A DNA stretch of 21,671 nucleotides from a virus, in IMG/VR virus record IMGVR_UViG_3300027865_000299, positions 1-21,671 of that record. One strand, written 5' to 3'. The translations under genes and the position numbers were made by a program. This document shows, piece after piece, positions 1 to 7,534 of the stretch. Each line of letters starts with the position of its first letter. Within the stretch, counting starts at the first letter, position 1. The notes under the pieces were generated by a model, which saw only the letters and a program-made list of their open reading frames with translations, was not told the DNA's origin and did no database searches.

Positions 1-2783
1 TCCCAGTAACCCGCGCTGTTCGCCACCACCGTAATCGTCACGCTGGGCACCAAGTCGGTGGACGTGTAGAACATATCGCTACCCGTCAAAGTTACTTTGA
101 CCTTGGCACCCTCCAGAGCCACGTTGTTCTTCTCGGCCCAGTCATTGAGGGTGGTCATCTGGACACCCGGTGTGGTGTTGGTGGCTGCGAGATCGTAGCC
201 CTGAGTGCTATCGGTGTAACCACCCCCACCAGCGTCAGTTGTCATGGTATCGTTGGAAGCCCAGATGTAACCTGTTCCCGTACCCGTGACCAAGTAATCT
301 GTGCTGGCGTCAAGGTTCCAGGTCGTCAAGCCGTCAGAGTCAGTGAATTGCTTCACACCTACCTGTACACCCGCTTTGGTGGATACGGTGATACCCTGCC
401 AGGCCACGTTGGCGTTGGTACCGGATGTATCGACAGCGTAGATAGTGACGGTCTTAGCCCCACTTCCAAACCCGCCGCCAGTTGTCCACGCCGCATCACC
501 CCGATCACGCAATGCCTCAAGGGCGTCCGTGGTGTTGTCGAACCCGGACCAGTCACCGTCCGATGAAGCCATTTCGGCTAAGATCGTGGCGTTTACAACG
601 TCATCGGCATCGGCGGTTAGGGCGAGGTGGTCCAGTCTCAAGGAATCATGGGCTTCGTCAACCTGTGTTCGGACCTGTGCAGCCGTTGCGCCCGACCCCC
701 CCGATCCCGTCGCCTCGTAACCGTACTTGACGAGATCATAATGCCCTGTGGTGTCTTCGTTCCATACGGCGTCAGCGATGTTGACCGCCAGCCCAGCCGT
801 GTCGGATAAGGGGAATAGGGACGAAACATCAGCCTTGTAATCTCCGGGTGTCGTAAGATCGCGTGTAACGGGACCATCCCATACGGAATCTGCGGTATTC
901 GCTAAAAGTCCACTGGCAGCACTGGCGGAAGATACATCAACGATCACCGAGTCCGTCGTGTTATCAAAGAGTGACGCTTCAAGTGCCAATGCGGAGACAT
1001 CGGCTTTGTAATCACCCGGAGTGGTGAGATCCCGTGTGAGACCACCATCCCAAACCGAATCGGCAGTCTTTGCCATCAATCCATCCGCTGCCGCAGCGGA
1101 GGAAACATCTACGATCACTGAGTCCGTTGTTGGATCGTACAAAGAAGCCTCAAGCGCCAGAGAGGACACATCAGCCTTGTAGTCACCGGGTGTTGTCAGG
1201 TCACGGGTGAGACCACCGTCCCATACCGAATCGGCAGCTTTAGCCAACAGCCCATCGGCAGCACTGGCCGACGAAACGTCTACAATCACTGAATCCGTCG
1301 TCGGGTCGTACAGAGATGCCTCAAGAGCCAACGCTGATACGTCAGCTTTGTAGTCACCTGGAGTGGTGAGATCGCGGGTCAAACCCCCATCCCACACTGA
1401 GTCGGCGGCCTTTGCAAGTAGGCCATCAGCGGCAGTGGCCGACGAAACATCAACTATCACTGAGTCTGTTGTGTTGTCGAAGAGCGACGCCTCAAGAGCT
1501 AAGGCCGATACATCAGCCTTGTAGTCGCCGGGCGTTGTGAGGTCGCGTGTTACAGGACCATCCCACACAGAATCTGCGGCGTTCGCCAAAAGTCCGCTGG
1601 CGGCACTTGCGGAAGATACGTCCACGATGACGGAATCGCTGGTGGGGTCAAAGTTGTTTAGTGCCGCAATGTCAGTCTCAGCCTGTGTAGAATTTGTCAC
1701 CGTCGCAAGGGTGCCCGTGATATTTGCATCAATGTCTGCTGTGGTACCGTCAATCTCCAGTCCGTCACCGCTGGCAGCATTGATATCGACACCGTTACCA
1801 CTCGTAGATGCGATAGTGACGCCGTTTCCACTTGTTGCACCGCCATCAATTTGGAGACCTACCCCCGTGCCACCCACGGGGTCTGCTTGCATACGAACCG
1901 CCGCCCCAGACCCATCACCAATAAAGTGTAGACCCTTTCCGTTACTTCCGTCTGAGGCCAACCCTACGATACCACTACCACTACCAGAACCACCTATCGC
2001 TATAAGGCCATGACCCGCCCCTGCCTGTGAACTCCATAGTACCAAAGCGGTGTCTTGCGCGCCGGAAGTCTTGACGTTGATGCTCGTTAACCAGAGCGGG
2101 TCAGCCCGTGATCCACTGGCACCGTCGAACGCCTTTTCGAGATTGGTGGCGGCAGCGGCAGTGCCGTCGATAGCCGTGACATCAACACCCGTAGCTTCCT
2201 GCGCCACCCAATCATCTTGGTTTTGTAGAGTATCGAGAACCGCGTTTACAGTGTCTACGATCAAGGTTTGGTTGGCGCTTGTTGCGACCCATCCATCCTG
2301 AAGCTGTAATGTGTCAAGAATCGCATTCGCTGTGTCGGCAAGTGCATCAGCCCAAGTCGTGAACGCAGCGGTCTCGTATAACTGGAACTCACCGTGATGG
2401 GGTGTGTGGAGACTAAGGGACACGTCATGTACGATCAGTGTGTACTTGTACGTTCCCTGTTGTGGCGTAGCGTCAATCGCAGCAACGGAGTTGAAGTAAG
2501 TGTTCGACCCACCACCAGCGTAATCTGCCCACGTCTCTGAAACGATCTGCGCATTGTTTCCGGCGATGGAGTCCCTGAAGGCCAGCTTACCACCAGGATA
2601 GAACACCATAAGATATACGGAATCTCCGGCGACGATATCCACAGGGTTACCGAGGGTGTCAAGCGCCGTGAAGGTTATCCCTATGGAATCTTCCGACGTT
2701 GTACCCGTGTTGTTGTAGATCCCCGCCTGTGCCGACACCGATAGCGCCAGCACCCACACTGCCACCAAGACAAACCGTTTCAT
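1..2783 (-). CDS. Exported giant tail fibre with tandem 57-residue repeats (partial, runs off left edge)
   Basis: The frame is open from ATG 2781-2783 (ribosome site AAGGAG) to the window edge, giving at least 927 residues without a stop; the C-terminus is missing. It begins MKRFVLVAVWVLALSVSAQA-G, a textbook signal peptide. Domains in order: a beta domain (about 20-125); two 27-residue helical repeats (AILDTLQLQDGWVA / AVLDTLQNQDDWVA, about 145-190); a Gly-rich short-repeat region (GHGLIAIGGSGSGSG… SGNGVTIASTSGNGVDI, about 245-345), like fibre beta-helices; five 57-residue repeats (about 375-655); then DALEALRDRGDAAW and a peptidase-regulatory/Ig-like beta domain (KTVTIYAVDTSGTNANVAWQ… DGLTTWNLDASTDYLV, about 775-850). 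The repeat motif ADSVWD…TRDL resembles the VWDE…GHTTAG modules frequent in phage tail proteins. I infer a host-binding fibre. Confidence 0.7.
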   Translation of the reverse strand, partial: MKRFVLVAVWVLALSVSAQAGIYNNTGTTSEDSIGITFTALDTLGNPVDIVAGDSVYLMVFYPGGKLAFRDSIAGNNAQIVSETWADYAGGGSNTYFNSVAAIDATPQQGTYKYTLIVHDVSLSLHTPHHGEFQLYETAAFTTWADALADTANAILDTLQLQDGWVATSANQTLIVDTVNAVLDTLQNQDDWVAQEATGVDVTAIDGTAAAATNLEKAFDGASGSRADPLWLTSINVKTSGAQDTALVLWSSQAGAGHGLIAIGGSGSGSGIVGLASDGSNGKGLHFIGDGSGAAVRMQADPVGGTGVGLQIDGGATSGNGVTIASTSGNGVDINAASGDGLEIDGTTADIDANITGTLATVTNSTQAETDIAALNNFDPTSDSVIVDVSSASAASGLLANAADSVWDGPVTRDLTTPGDYKADVSALALEASLFDNTTDSVIVDVSSATAADGLLAKAADSVWDGGLTRDLTTPGDYKADVSALALEASLYDPTTDSVIVDVSSASAADGLLAKAADSVWDGGLTRDLTTPGDYKADVSSLALEASLYDPTTDSVIVDVSSAAAADGLMAKTADSVWDGGLTRDLTTPGDYKADVSALALEASLFDNTTDSVIVDVSSASAASGLLANTADSVWDGPVTRDLTTPGDYKADVSSLFPLSDTAGLAVNIADAVWNEDTTGHYDLVKYGYEATGSGGSGATAAQVRTQVDEAHDSLRLDHLALTADADDVVNATILAEMASSDGDWSGFDNTTDALEALRDRGDAAWTTGGGFGSGAKTVTIYAVDTSGTNANVAWQGITVSTKAGVQVGVKQFTDSDGLTTWNLDASTDYLVTGTGTGYIWASNDTMTTDAGGGGYTDSTQGYDLAATNTTPGVQMTTLNDWAEKNNVALEGAKVKVTLTGSDMFYTSTDLVPSVTITVVANSAGYW
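822..1653 (-). repeat. Five tandem repeats of 171 bp (57 residues) in the partial fibre gene
   Basis: The minus-strand motif TACAA, which ends the codons for DYKAD in each unit, recurs at plus positions 835, 1006, 1177, 1348 and 1519, exactly 171 bases apart. Each unit encodes FDNTTDSVIVDVSS…GLLAKAADSVWDGGLTRDLTTPGDYKADVSALALEASL-type sequence with few substitutions, although many third codon positions differ. The two outer units share GPVTR and ASGLLAN; the inner three share GGLTR and ADGL(L/M)AK. A shortened degenerate copy (DTAGLAVNIADAVWNEDTTGHYD) follows on the C-terminal side at about 725-825. Confidence 0.9.
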
Positions 2784-2792
2784 CGTTTCTCC

Positions 2793-3023
2793 TTATTCTA
2801 CCGGCGCGATGGGGAACGCCTTCCCCACCCAATCGGTCACAATATCGCCCGCCGCCGCCTGAATTGTTTTTAGTGCCTCTACCGCATCCAACTCAGTCGT
2901 ACTCTGTTTTGCAGAACCGACCTCGATAAACGAGGTGCTGGTTATGGGCCGCACCACCTCTACCGTGTAGTAACTCGGCCCCTGCGTGATTTTCACTTCC
3001 ACTGTCAAACTTGCTGTCGGCAT
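2793..3023 (-). CDS. Small conserved-looking hypothetical protein between two fibre genes
   Basis: The protein has 76 residues. The ATG at 3021-3023 is preceded by AGGAGAGGAG, one of the strongest ribosome sites here, so I regard it as real although it overlaps the current 938-residue frame by 131 bases. It has a beta-type N-terminal half (ASLTVEVKITQGPSYYTVEVVRP) and a helical C-terminal half (DAVEALKTIQAAAGDIVTDWVGKAF). It has no signal peptide, Cys or membrane segment. It ends 9 bases before the start of the next large fibre. The function is unknown. Small proteins between fibre genes are sometimes fibre-assembly chaperones or trimerisation partners, but nothing in the sequence proves this. 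Confidence 0.7.
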   Translation of the reverse strand: MPTASLTVEVKITQGPSYYTVEVVRPITSTSFIEVGSAKQSTTELDAVEALKTIQAAAGDIVTDWVGKAFPIAPVE

Positions 3024-5709
3024 CCGTGTTCTCCTCTCCTAAGATTATCTTGCGACGCCGGGGATTGACCCCCCCGGCAGCTGTTGATGTATCCGTTACC
3101 CAGATTCGCAACTGAGAAGCTGTCGCGATAGTAGCCGTGAACGGGAATGTGTTGTTGACCTTCTGGCGGTTCTTCGTTGCCCCAGATTTGATTATATGCA
3201 GGACTGAGAAGCCGTTCATCCAAGTGCAGGTATCGGATGTTCCGTCTGTCTGCATGGCTTTTGCCCAGGTTGTAACATCGAAGTGCCCCGTGGTCTCTTC
3301 GGCTATTTTACGAGGCATTATGTCGCGAAGAGTGTCATTCCAATCGGTACCGGGGGTGGTTCGGGTAGCCCCGCCATCCCTGCCACCCGCCGAGTCCCAA
3401 GCGTTCTGAAACAGGGGAGACGCCAAATTACACCCCGAACGGGTTGAGTCCGTTCGGTAGGCGCCATCAGTGAAGCATGAGGTAATGGTCGACCGCGCCG
3501 TTGCGTAGATACTGCCAGTGTGACCCCAGCGGAACACCCGCACCGAGTCGCTGGCCCGCCTGCTAAAAAATAGCGACGCAGAGTCGGCAGAGACGGTCCC
3601 GCGATCATAGAGGGAGGAGTAGTAGGGCATGAAGATAGCCGAGTCGATCCTGTCTGTGGTCACGGGGAACCGGCTCGATATCACACTGGAATCCCTTAGC
3701 GCGAAGTAGTATGAGGTGCCGAAGTCGTTGGTCTCGGGAACTGAGAGTATGGACCTTGCTGACGCACCGTCATAGTTTGAACCAACCCCGATACCGGTGT
3801 AGTGCATGATGAGGATGACTTCTGTCGTATCATCAAAGGCGTGGCAGTCCTTGTCAGCACCGCCCTCGCAAGTAATGGCGTTCGTCAGTGCCCCCGTGGT
3901 AGTGGTGTGTATCTCGATCCACGTAGAGTCTGCCCCCGAGAAGGGTGGCACGTTACCGAATGTCATGCTCTGCTGTGTGGTAGAGTCCTCCCCTAAAGGG
4001 AAGAGGAACTGAAACCCATTGTATTCGTTTCTGGCGTTCCCCTGGGCCGTCGCCATGTTCACCCAAAACTCCGTTATCTCAATCTTATGGAGGGTATTTG
4101 CCGAGAAGGTGACGGTATCAAGGGCAGTTGCCACGTAGTCGAACCCCCCTCCGCTATCCGCACCTGCCTTATTCCAATCAGCCCCGGCCCCGTACCACGC
4201 CGCCCAGGTAGCGCTGGAGTCAGCAGCGGATTGGTCTGCCGTGGCCCAATTAACTGCGTATCCATAGCCACTACCGGAGGTGTCCTGTGGTATCAGGTCT
4301 CTCGGCTCCATGTAGCCGGGTGTACCAACCGCGGAGTCGGTCATCGTGTAGAGAAATACGCTGTCGATCCATCTTCCGCCCGCGCCGCCCGGAGGGACAC
4401 CCACACTATCGAGATTGCGTATTGCGAACACGACGCGGTTGATGGAACCGCTTTTCGACCCAAATATTTCACACCAAAACCGGAATAGGTGGATTTCGGT
4501 GAAACTGTCCGGTGCATTGAGGTTCTGTGCCCCTCCCTCCATAGCACCAACGTTTGTTACCGAGAGTCCAGTGATGGGCTTTGTGATGAAAGTCGTGGCG
4601 GACGTGGTGAAGCGCACCGTGTCGAACGCGGCATCCGTCCCCGATGTATCAAAGTAGATTATAACGTCCTCGAAACCATTCCCGGTGTGTAACCCACGCA
4701 CGTGGAACCGAACAGAATCAATGGCATCAAAGTTCGCCTCGGTGACACCAAAATCGACGTAAGTTCTTCGGTTCGCGGGCGATACCCCTTGCGGAACTTT
4801 CCAGTAGTCTGTGTCGCCGCCGTCTACGTTCACCAATTGCGCGAAGTTAGAGTCCGTGTGAGACTTTTGCCAGTCCGTTGTCGGTGAGTCTCCGTTGGCA
4901 TCGGGGTGGGCGGAGTCAGTCACAGCCGCGTACCCGATCCCACCTCCCATCTCAAGGAGCGAGTCGGTCCATTCATCGTCCTCTGTGCCGCCAGCGGCGT
5001 CGTCACTCATTTGCCCCATCAGGAAGTCAAGGGTATCGTCGTAGACCAGATGGTCGGTGTTCACCGTCGAGAAGATGGTGTAGATCGACATCGTGTAATC
5101 ATCGAGAGTGCTCTCCACCATCGGGTCAGGCCAAGTGCCGAAGGTCTCGTTGTCGGTGTATACGGTATCGCCCGAAGAGGCAGTGTTGAGCCGTACCTGT
5201 ATTGCATACCCGGCGTCCCCCTCACACCAGACGACCGCCACGAATGTCGTGTCACTATCCAGTTTGGGACGGTCGGGATGTGCATCGAACGCCAGAGCGA
5301 ACCAGCCATCATCGTCGTTGGAGGTGTCTATCGTTATCGTGTTTGTCGAATCTACGAGGGAGGGGGTTCCCGCCGCATAGTTGTAGATCGCACCCTTGAC
5401 GTCCCCCGTTTCAAGATCGGTGAAGTCGGCGAAGGTCAGGTAGACGTAGAGGGTGTCGGCGTACCCGTCCTCGGTCATAGTGAAGCGTTCACCGATTATG
5501 ATGTCCTCGGCGGATGTGTTGGTCGCTTCGGTAGTCCAGTTACCGAGCGAATCCAGCGTCGAGAATCCATAAGAGAACGCCCACGCCTCGCCGCCCATCG
5601 TGAGAGCGACGAGGATTACCACCAACAGGAGAAGGGGTCTCCTTATACGGATCGGCGCGTGTCTCCAATTCGGCTCAAAGAGGTATAGCAGTATATCGTA
5701 GATAATCAC
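2893..5709 (-). CDS. Large exported beta-rich tail fibre/receptor-binding-like protein, C-terminus doubtful
   Basis: The frame encodes 938 residues. The start is a GTG overlapping the methyltransferase TGA (GTGA). After a 22-residue basic segment there is a signal peptide core (PLLLLVVILVALTMGG) with an AWA-F site near residue 44. The mature part is Asp/Thr/Ser/Gly-rich and beta-stranded, with several jelly-roll-like segments. A stretch at about 690-870 (TDRIDSAIFMPYYSS… ADSASLFFSRRASDSVRVFRW… TGHFDVTTWAKAM) resembles DNRLRE-type carbohydrate-associated domains. This suits a receptor- or glycan-binding fibre. The last 50 or so residues (after GGVNP) are basic, differ in character and overlap the next gene; a one-base loss in a G7 run at 3069-3075 would instead end the protein at 3045. 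The fibre role is inferred. Confidence 0.6.
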   Translation of the reverse strand: MIIYDILLYLFEPNWRHAPIRIRRPLLLLVVILVALTMGGEAWAFSYGFSTLDSLGNWTTEATNTSAEDIIIGERFTMTEDGYADTLYVYLTFADFTDLETGDVKGAIYNYAAGTPSLVDSTNTITIDTSNDDDGWFALAFDAHPDRPKLDSDTTFVAVVWCEGDAGYAIQVRLNTASSGDTVYTDNETFGTWPDPMVESTLDDYTMSIYTIFSTVNTDHLVYDDTLDFLMGQMSDDAAGGTEDDEWTDSLLEMGGGIGYAAVTDSAHPDANGDSPTTDWQKSHTDSNFAQLVNVDGGDTDYWKVPQGVSPANRRTYVDFGVTEANFDAIDSVRFHVRGLHTGNGFEDVIIYFDTSGTDAAFDTVRFTTSATTFITKPITGLSVTNVGAMEGGAQNLNAPDSFTEIHLFRFWCEIFGSKSGSINRVVFAIRNLDSVGVPPGGAGGRWIDSVFLYTMTDSAVGTPGYMEPRDLIPQDTSGSGYGYAVNWATADQSAADSSATWAAWYGAGADWNKAGADSGGGFDYVATALDTVTFSANTLHKIEITEFWVNMATAQGNARNEYNGFQFLFPLGEDSTTQQSMTFGNVPPFSGADSTWIEIHTTTTGALTNAITCEGGADKDCHAFDDTTEVILIMHYTGIGVGSNYDGASARSILSVPETNDFGTSYYFALRDSSVISSRFPVTTDRIDSAIFMPYYSSLYDRGTVSADSASLFFSRRASDSVRVFRWGHTGSIYATARSTITSCFTDGAYRTDSTRSGCNLASPLFQNAWDSAGGRDGGATRTTPGTDWNDTLRDIMPRKIAEETTGHFDVTTWAKAMQTDGTSDTCTWMNGFSVLHIIKSGATKNRQKVNNTFPFTATIATASQLRIWVTDTSTAAGGVNPRRRKIILGEENTDADSKFDSGSENHAGAELLHGRGGAAHNQHLVYRGRFCKTEYD
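3031..3040 (-). promoter_or_regulatory. Ribosome binding site of the 76-residue gene
   Basis: The minus-strand sequence AGGAGAGGAG lies 7 bases ahead of the ATG. It sits within the current 938-residue reading frame, which is one of the reasons to suspect that the larger gene really ends before it, at the TAA at 3045-3047 in the alternative frame. Confidence 0.65.
3069..3075 (-). other. G7 homopolymer, candidate frameshift site
   Basis: Seven Gs on the minus strand fall within the codons for AAGG-V near the end of the 938-residue frame. Deleting one G (or the equivalent ribosomal slip) changes the end to AAGGSIPGVAR followed by TAA at 3045-3047, a stop sited just ahead of the next gene's ribosome site, as elsewhere in this operon. 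Adding one G leads instead to a frame that runs to about 3005. Confidence 0.5.
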
Positions 5710-6320
5710 TTGCGCCCCACTAAGTACCGTTGCCCGTAGCGTTCTTCATCACTGAGTAAGGATAACCCCGCCGCCTCGAACGCGGCTGGGTAGTCGTGGT
5801 TGAAGTTATGACCGGCGTCACATTCCCCTGATGGCGCAGTGATAACTGCAAACCGGCCACCTGGTCGCAGCACCCGCACGATGTCCATCAGCATCGCCAG
5901 AAGATTCTCGGGCTTGATGTGCAGGAGGACTTCACAGGAGGCCACCACGTCACACGCGCTACTTGAGAGCGGCAAGATGTTAGGGCCACTACCGTTCGGG
6001 CAAACAACGATAACACCGGGGTCAACCTGTTGTGCCACAGCCCGTTGTGACTCAGCTATGTCGTAAGCGTAGACATGCGGAATATCAGCCCACACGGGAA
6101 ACATCCGGCCAGTGCCACATCCAAAGTCCAATAGGCGATTCACGGGAGCCGCTTCCTCGATGGCCCGTCTAAAGAAGTTCACCTGAGAAACGACACGATC
6201 AACAGGGATCGCATTACCGAACTTCACATAGGAATCACCACCTCTTCGGTCCCAGTACCGCGGGGGATTGTAAGGCAAGAGTTTGGCCCGCACACACTTA
6301 TCGTAGAGCCGGTCGATCAT
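5706..6320 (-). CDS. Class I SAM-dependent methyltransferase
   Basis: The protein has 204 residues and its ATG overlaps the holin stop. It transfers a methyl group from S-adenosylmethionine to an unknown acceptor. The fold's signature elements are present in order: motif I LLDFGCGTGR (63-72) binding SAM, the acidic end of strand 2 in AYDIAES (85-91), CDVVASCEVLLHI (123-135) and RVLRPGGRFAVIT (149-161). The C-terminal part is short. It lacks the DPPY/NPPF motif of DNA N-methyltransferases and the PC motif of cytosine-5 enzymes, so a DNA-modifying role is not supported. Similar small enzymes act on sugars, lipids or small molecules. Being sandwiched between holin and fibre genes, it may modify a virion or envelope component, but this is only context. 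It ends in a GTGA overlap with the next gene. Confidence 0.85.
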   Translation of the reverse strand: MIDRLYDKCVRAKLLPYNPPRYWDRRGGDSYVKFGNAIPVDRVVSQVNFFRRAIEEAAPVNRLLDFGCGTGRMFPVWADIPHVYAYDIAESQRAVAQQVDPGVIVVCPNGSGPNILPLSSSACDVVASCEVLLHIKPENLLAMLMDIVRVLRPGGRFAVITAPSGECDAGHNFNHDYPAAFEAAGLSLLSDEERYGQRYLVGRK

Positions 6321-6601
6321 CCGACCTTCTTTGCCTTGACAGCCCCAGCAACATGCTCAACCGCATTGCCACCGATATACACCGCCGCCAGTTTGAGCAG
6401 CCATTCTGAGGTCGACTCCCATTGCGCAGGCTCCATACCAAGTTGAGTCATCACGCTGCCCAGTAGGGCCATCCCAGCCACCAGCCAGAGTTTCCTTGAT
6501 TTGAGCTTATCCATACTTCCCTCCTTCTGTAGAACATCGACGACGGGCTTGGCCTTTCGCCACGTCTTATACATGCGGGCGTATTTACCAAGACCCAGCA
6601 C
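6317..6601 (-). CDS. Holin-like two-helix membrane protein with possible dual start
   Basis: The long form has 94 residues from a GTG one base after the previous stop, with only a weak ribosome site. An internal ATG at 6512-6514 has a far better one and gives a 65-residue form (MDKLKSRKLWLVAG…). The short form has two hydrophobic helices (LWLVAGMALLGSVMTQLG and WLLKLAAVYIGGNAVEHVAGAV) around a short polar turn and a basic C-terminus (KAKKVG). This is the size and layout of class II holins, which permeabilise the inner membrane at lysis. The 29 extra residues of the long form are basic (eight Lys/Arg), as in holin/antiholin dual-start genes. The stop overlaps the methyltransferase ATG (ATGA). 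Either start, or both, could be used. Confidence 0.65.
   Translation of the reverse strand: MLGLGKYARMYKTWRKAKPVVDVLQKEGSMDKLKSRKLWLVAGMALLGSVMTQLGMEPAQWESTSEWLLKLAAVYIGGNAVEHVAGAVKAKKVG
6518..6526 (-). promoter_or_regulatory. Strong internal ribosome binding site of the short holin form
   Basis: Minus-strand AAGGAGGGA lies three bases before the internal ATG at 6512-6514. It is one of the best ribosome sites in the window, whereas the upstream GTG start has only AAAGGT. It therefore decides for the 65-residue form as the main product, or supports two products from one gene. Confidence 0.65.
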
Positions 6602-6602
6602 G

Positions 6603-7106
6603 TCACTTACCTTTCTTCAGTACAATCGCCTGAATGTCAGTGACCGCCATGCCGATGTGAATAGCCCAGGAGAAACGATCACCAGCGTCATACGCTGAGG
6701 CATAGATGAATGGCGAAATGTACTCCGTCATGGCGAGCGAGAACCCACCCCCAGCCGTGAACGCCGCCACGTTCGATCCGTCCGCCTCTGCGGCCAGATC
6801 GAATGCCACACCGATGTCGGTCATCAGATACCACGGCTTACCAGCAGCCCCCGAGACGAGCAATGCCTTCAGACCATCCCCACCTTCGCCGCCATTCATG
6901 CCGACGTGCTGGTATGTCAGGTAAACTGCCGTCTTCTCCGACACCCCCAGACCACGCATCCCCATCCAGTAGTTCGTGAAATGCGCGCCCTTGTCCTCAA
7001 CCGTCGCACCGTACCCAGTGGACCCAGCCCCGATGGTCAGGGGCATCTTCGCCATCGCTGGCACCGCCAGCACCAATGTCACGATTGCCACTACGATTGT
7101 TCGCAT
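6603..7106 (-). CDS. Small exported beta-rich protein, possible outer-membrane barrel
   Basis: The protein has 167 residues, with a strong GGAGGAAGC site before the ATG. Residues 1-19 are a clear signal peptide (MRTIVVAIVTLVLAVPAMA, cleavage AMA-K). The mature 148 residues alternate polar and hydrophobic residues in strand-like stretches separated by Gly/Asp-rich turns (TNYWMGMRGLGV, TAVYLTYQHVGM, YLMTDIGVAFDLAA, AAFTAGGGFSLAM, ISPFIYASAY, FSWAIHIGMAV). That pattern and size suit a small outer-membrane barrel of about eight strands. Against this, the C-terminus is LKKGK and lacks the usual terminal Phe/Trp. No phage lysis or structural family was recognised. It lies between the coiled-coil membrane protein and the holin. 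A role in envelope modification, superinfection exclusion or lysis would be guesswork. Confidence 0.55.
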   Translation of the reverse strand: MRTIVVAIVTLVLAVPAMAKMPLTIGAGSTGYGATVEDKGAHFTNYWMGMRGLGVSEKTAVYLTYQHVGMNGGEGGDGLKALLVSGAAGKPWYLMTDIGVAFDLAAEADGSNVAAFTAGGGFSLAMTEYISPFIYASAYDAGDRFSWAIHIGMAVTDIQAIVLKKGK

Positions 7107-7115
7107 GCTTCCTCC

Positions 7116-7526
7116 TTATGGTTTACCGTTCGATGAATCACCGTTGATTGCCGTTCTGAGCATTTCCAGTATCTCGCCCTGCATGTCCTCCTGGCGATCC
7201 ATGCGACCCTCGATGTCCTTCTTTAGGTCCGCAACGTGGCCCTCGATGTATCCGACCTTTGTCGTGATGACACCGACCGCCGTTTCGAGATTGGCGATAC
7301 TATCTGCGTGTCCCTTGACGGTATCCTGCAGGGGTGTAATAACACGCTCGTGCTGGATATCCCGTGCCTTCGCCGAATCCGCCTTCACGTCCGCGATCGC
7401 ATCCCACACCGACCAGCCACCGCCCACGGTCGCCGCCAACATGCTCACGACGGTGAGGATCATCTTCCACGGGATTTTCCCGTTGCCGTTCCTCATCTTC
7501 CTGTAGCTTCCCGTGTTTACTTCCAT
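7116..7526 (-). CDS. Membrane-anchored coiled-coil protein, lysis cassette (spanin- or holin-accessory-like)
   Basis: The protein has 136 residues and a very good ribosome site (GGAGGAG, then CG, then ATG). Residues about 21-41 form one transmembrane helix (KMILTVVSMLAATVGGGW) after a basic N-terminus, giving an N-in, C-out orientation. Residues about 45-125 are a heptad-like charged helix (VKADSAKARDIQHERV… SIANLETAVGVI… LKKDIEGRMDRQEDM). An N-terminal anchor with a long periplasmic coiled coil is the architecture of inner-membrane spanins of the Rz type, and also of some small phage membrane proteins of unknown function. A partner outer-membrane lipoprotein was not found. It is next to a holin-like gene, which supports a lysis role. 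I hold the spanin idea as a possibility only. Confidence 0.55.
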   Translation of the reverse strand: MEVNTGSYRKMRNGNGKIPWKMILTVVSMLAATVGGGWSVWDAIADVKADSAKARDIQHERVITPLQDTVKGHADSIANLETAVGVITTKVGYIEGHVADLKKDIEGRMDRQEDMQGEILEMLRTAINGDSSNGKP

Positions 7527-7534
7527 CGCTCCTC

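Noticed and set aside
835-1689. Regularly spaced repeats resembling a CRISPR array
   Set aside because: The spacing is 171 bases with no short palindromic repeat or unique spacer; the units are in frame and translate to a conserved 57-residue module.
1537-2013. 158-residue plus-strand open frame, Ala/Pro/Ser-rich
   Set aside because: It is a shadow of the Gly-rich repeats of the minus-strand fibre gene.
3005-3223. 72-residue minus-strand frame starting MDERLLSPAYN
   Set aside because: It is the third frame under the end of the 938-residue gene, has no good ribosome site and atypical composition; it is only relevant as the product of a +1 change at the G7 run.
4906-5688. 260-residue plus-strand open frame
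   Set aside because: It lies opposite the signal peptide and first domain of the 938-residue fibre, which has the better composition and operon context.
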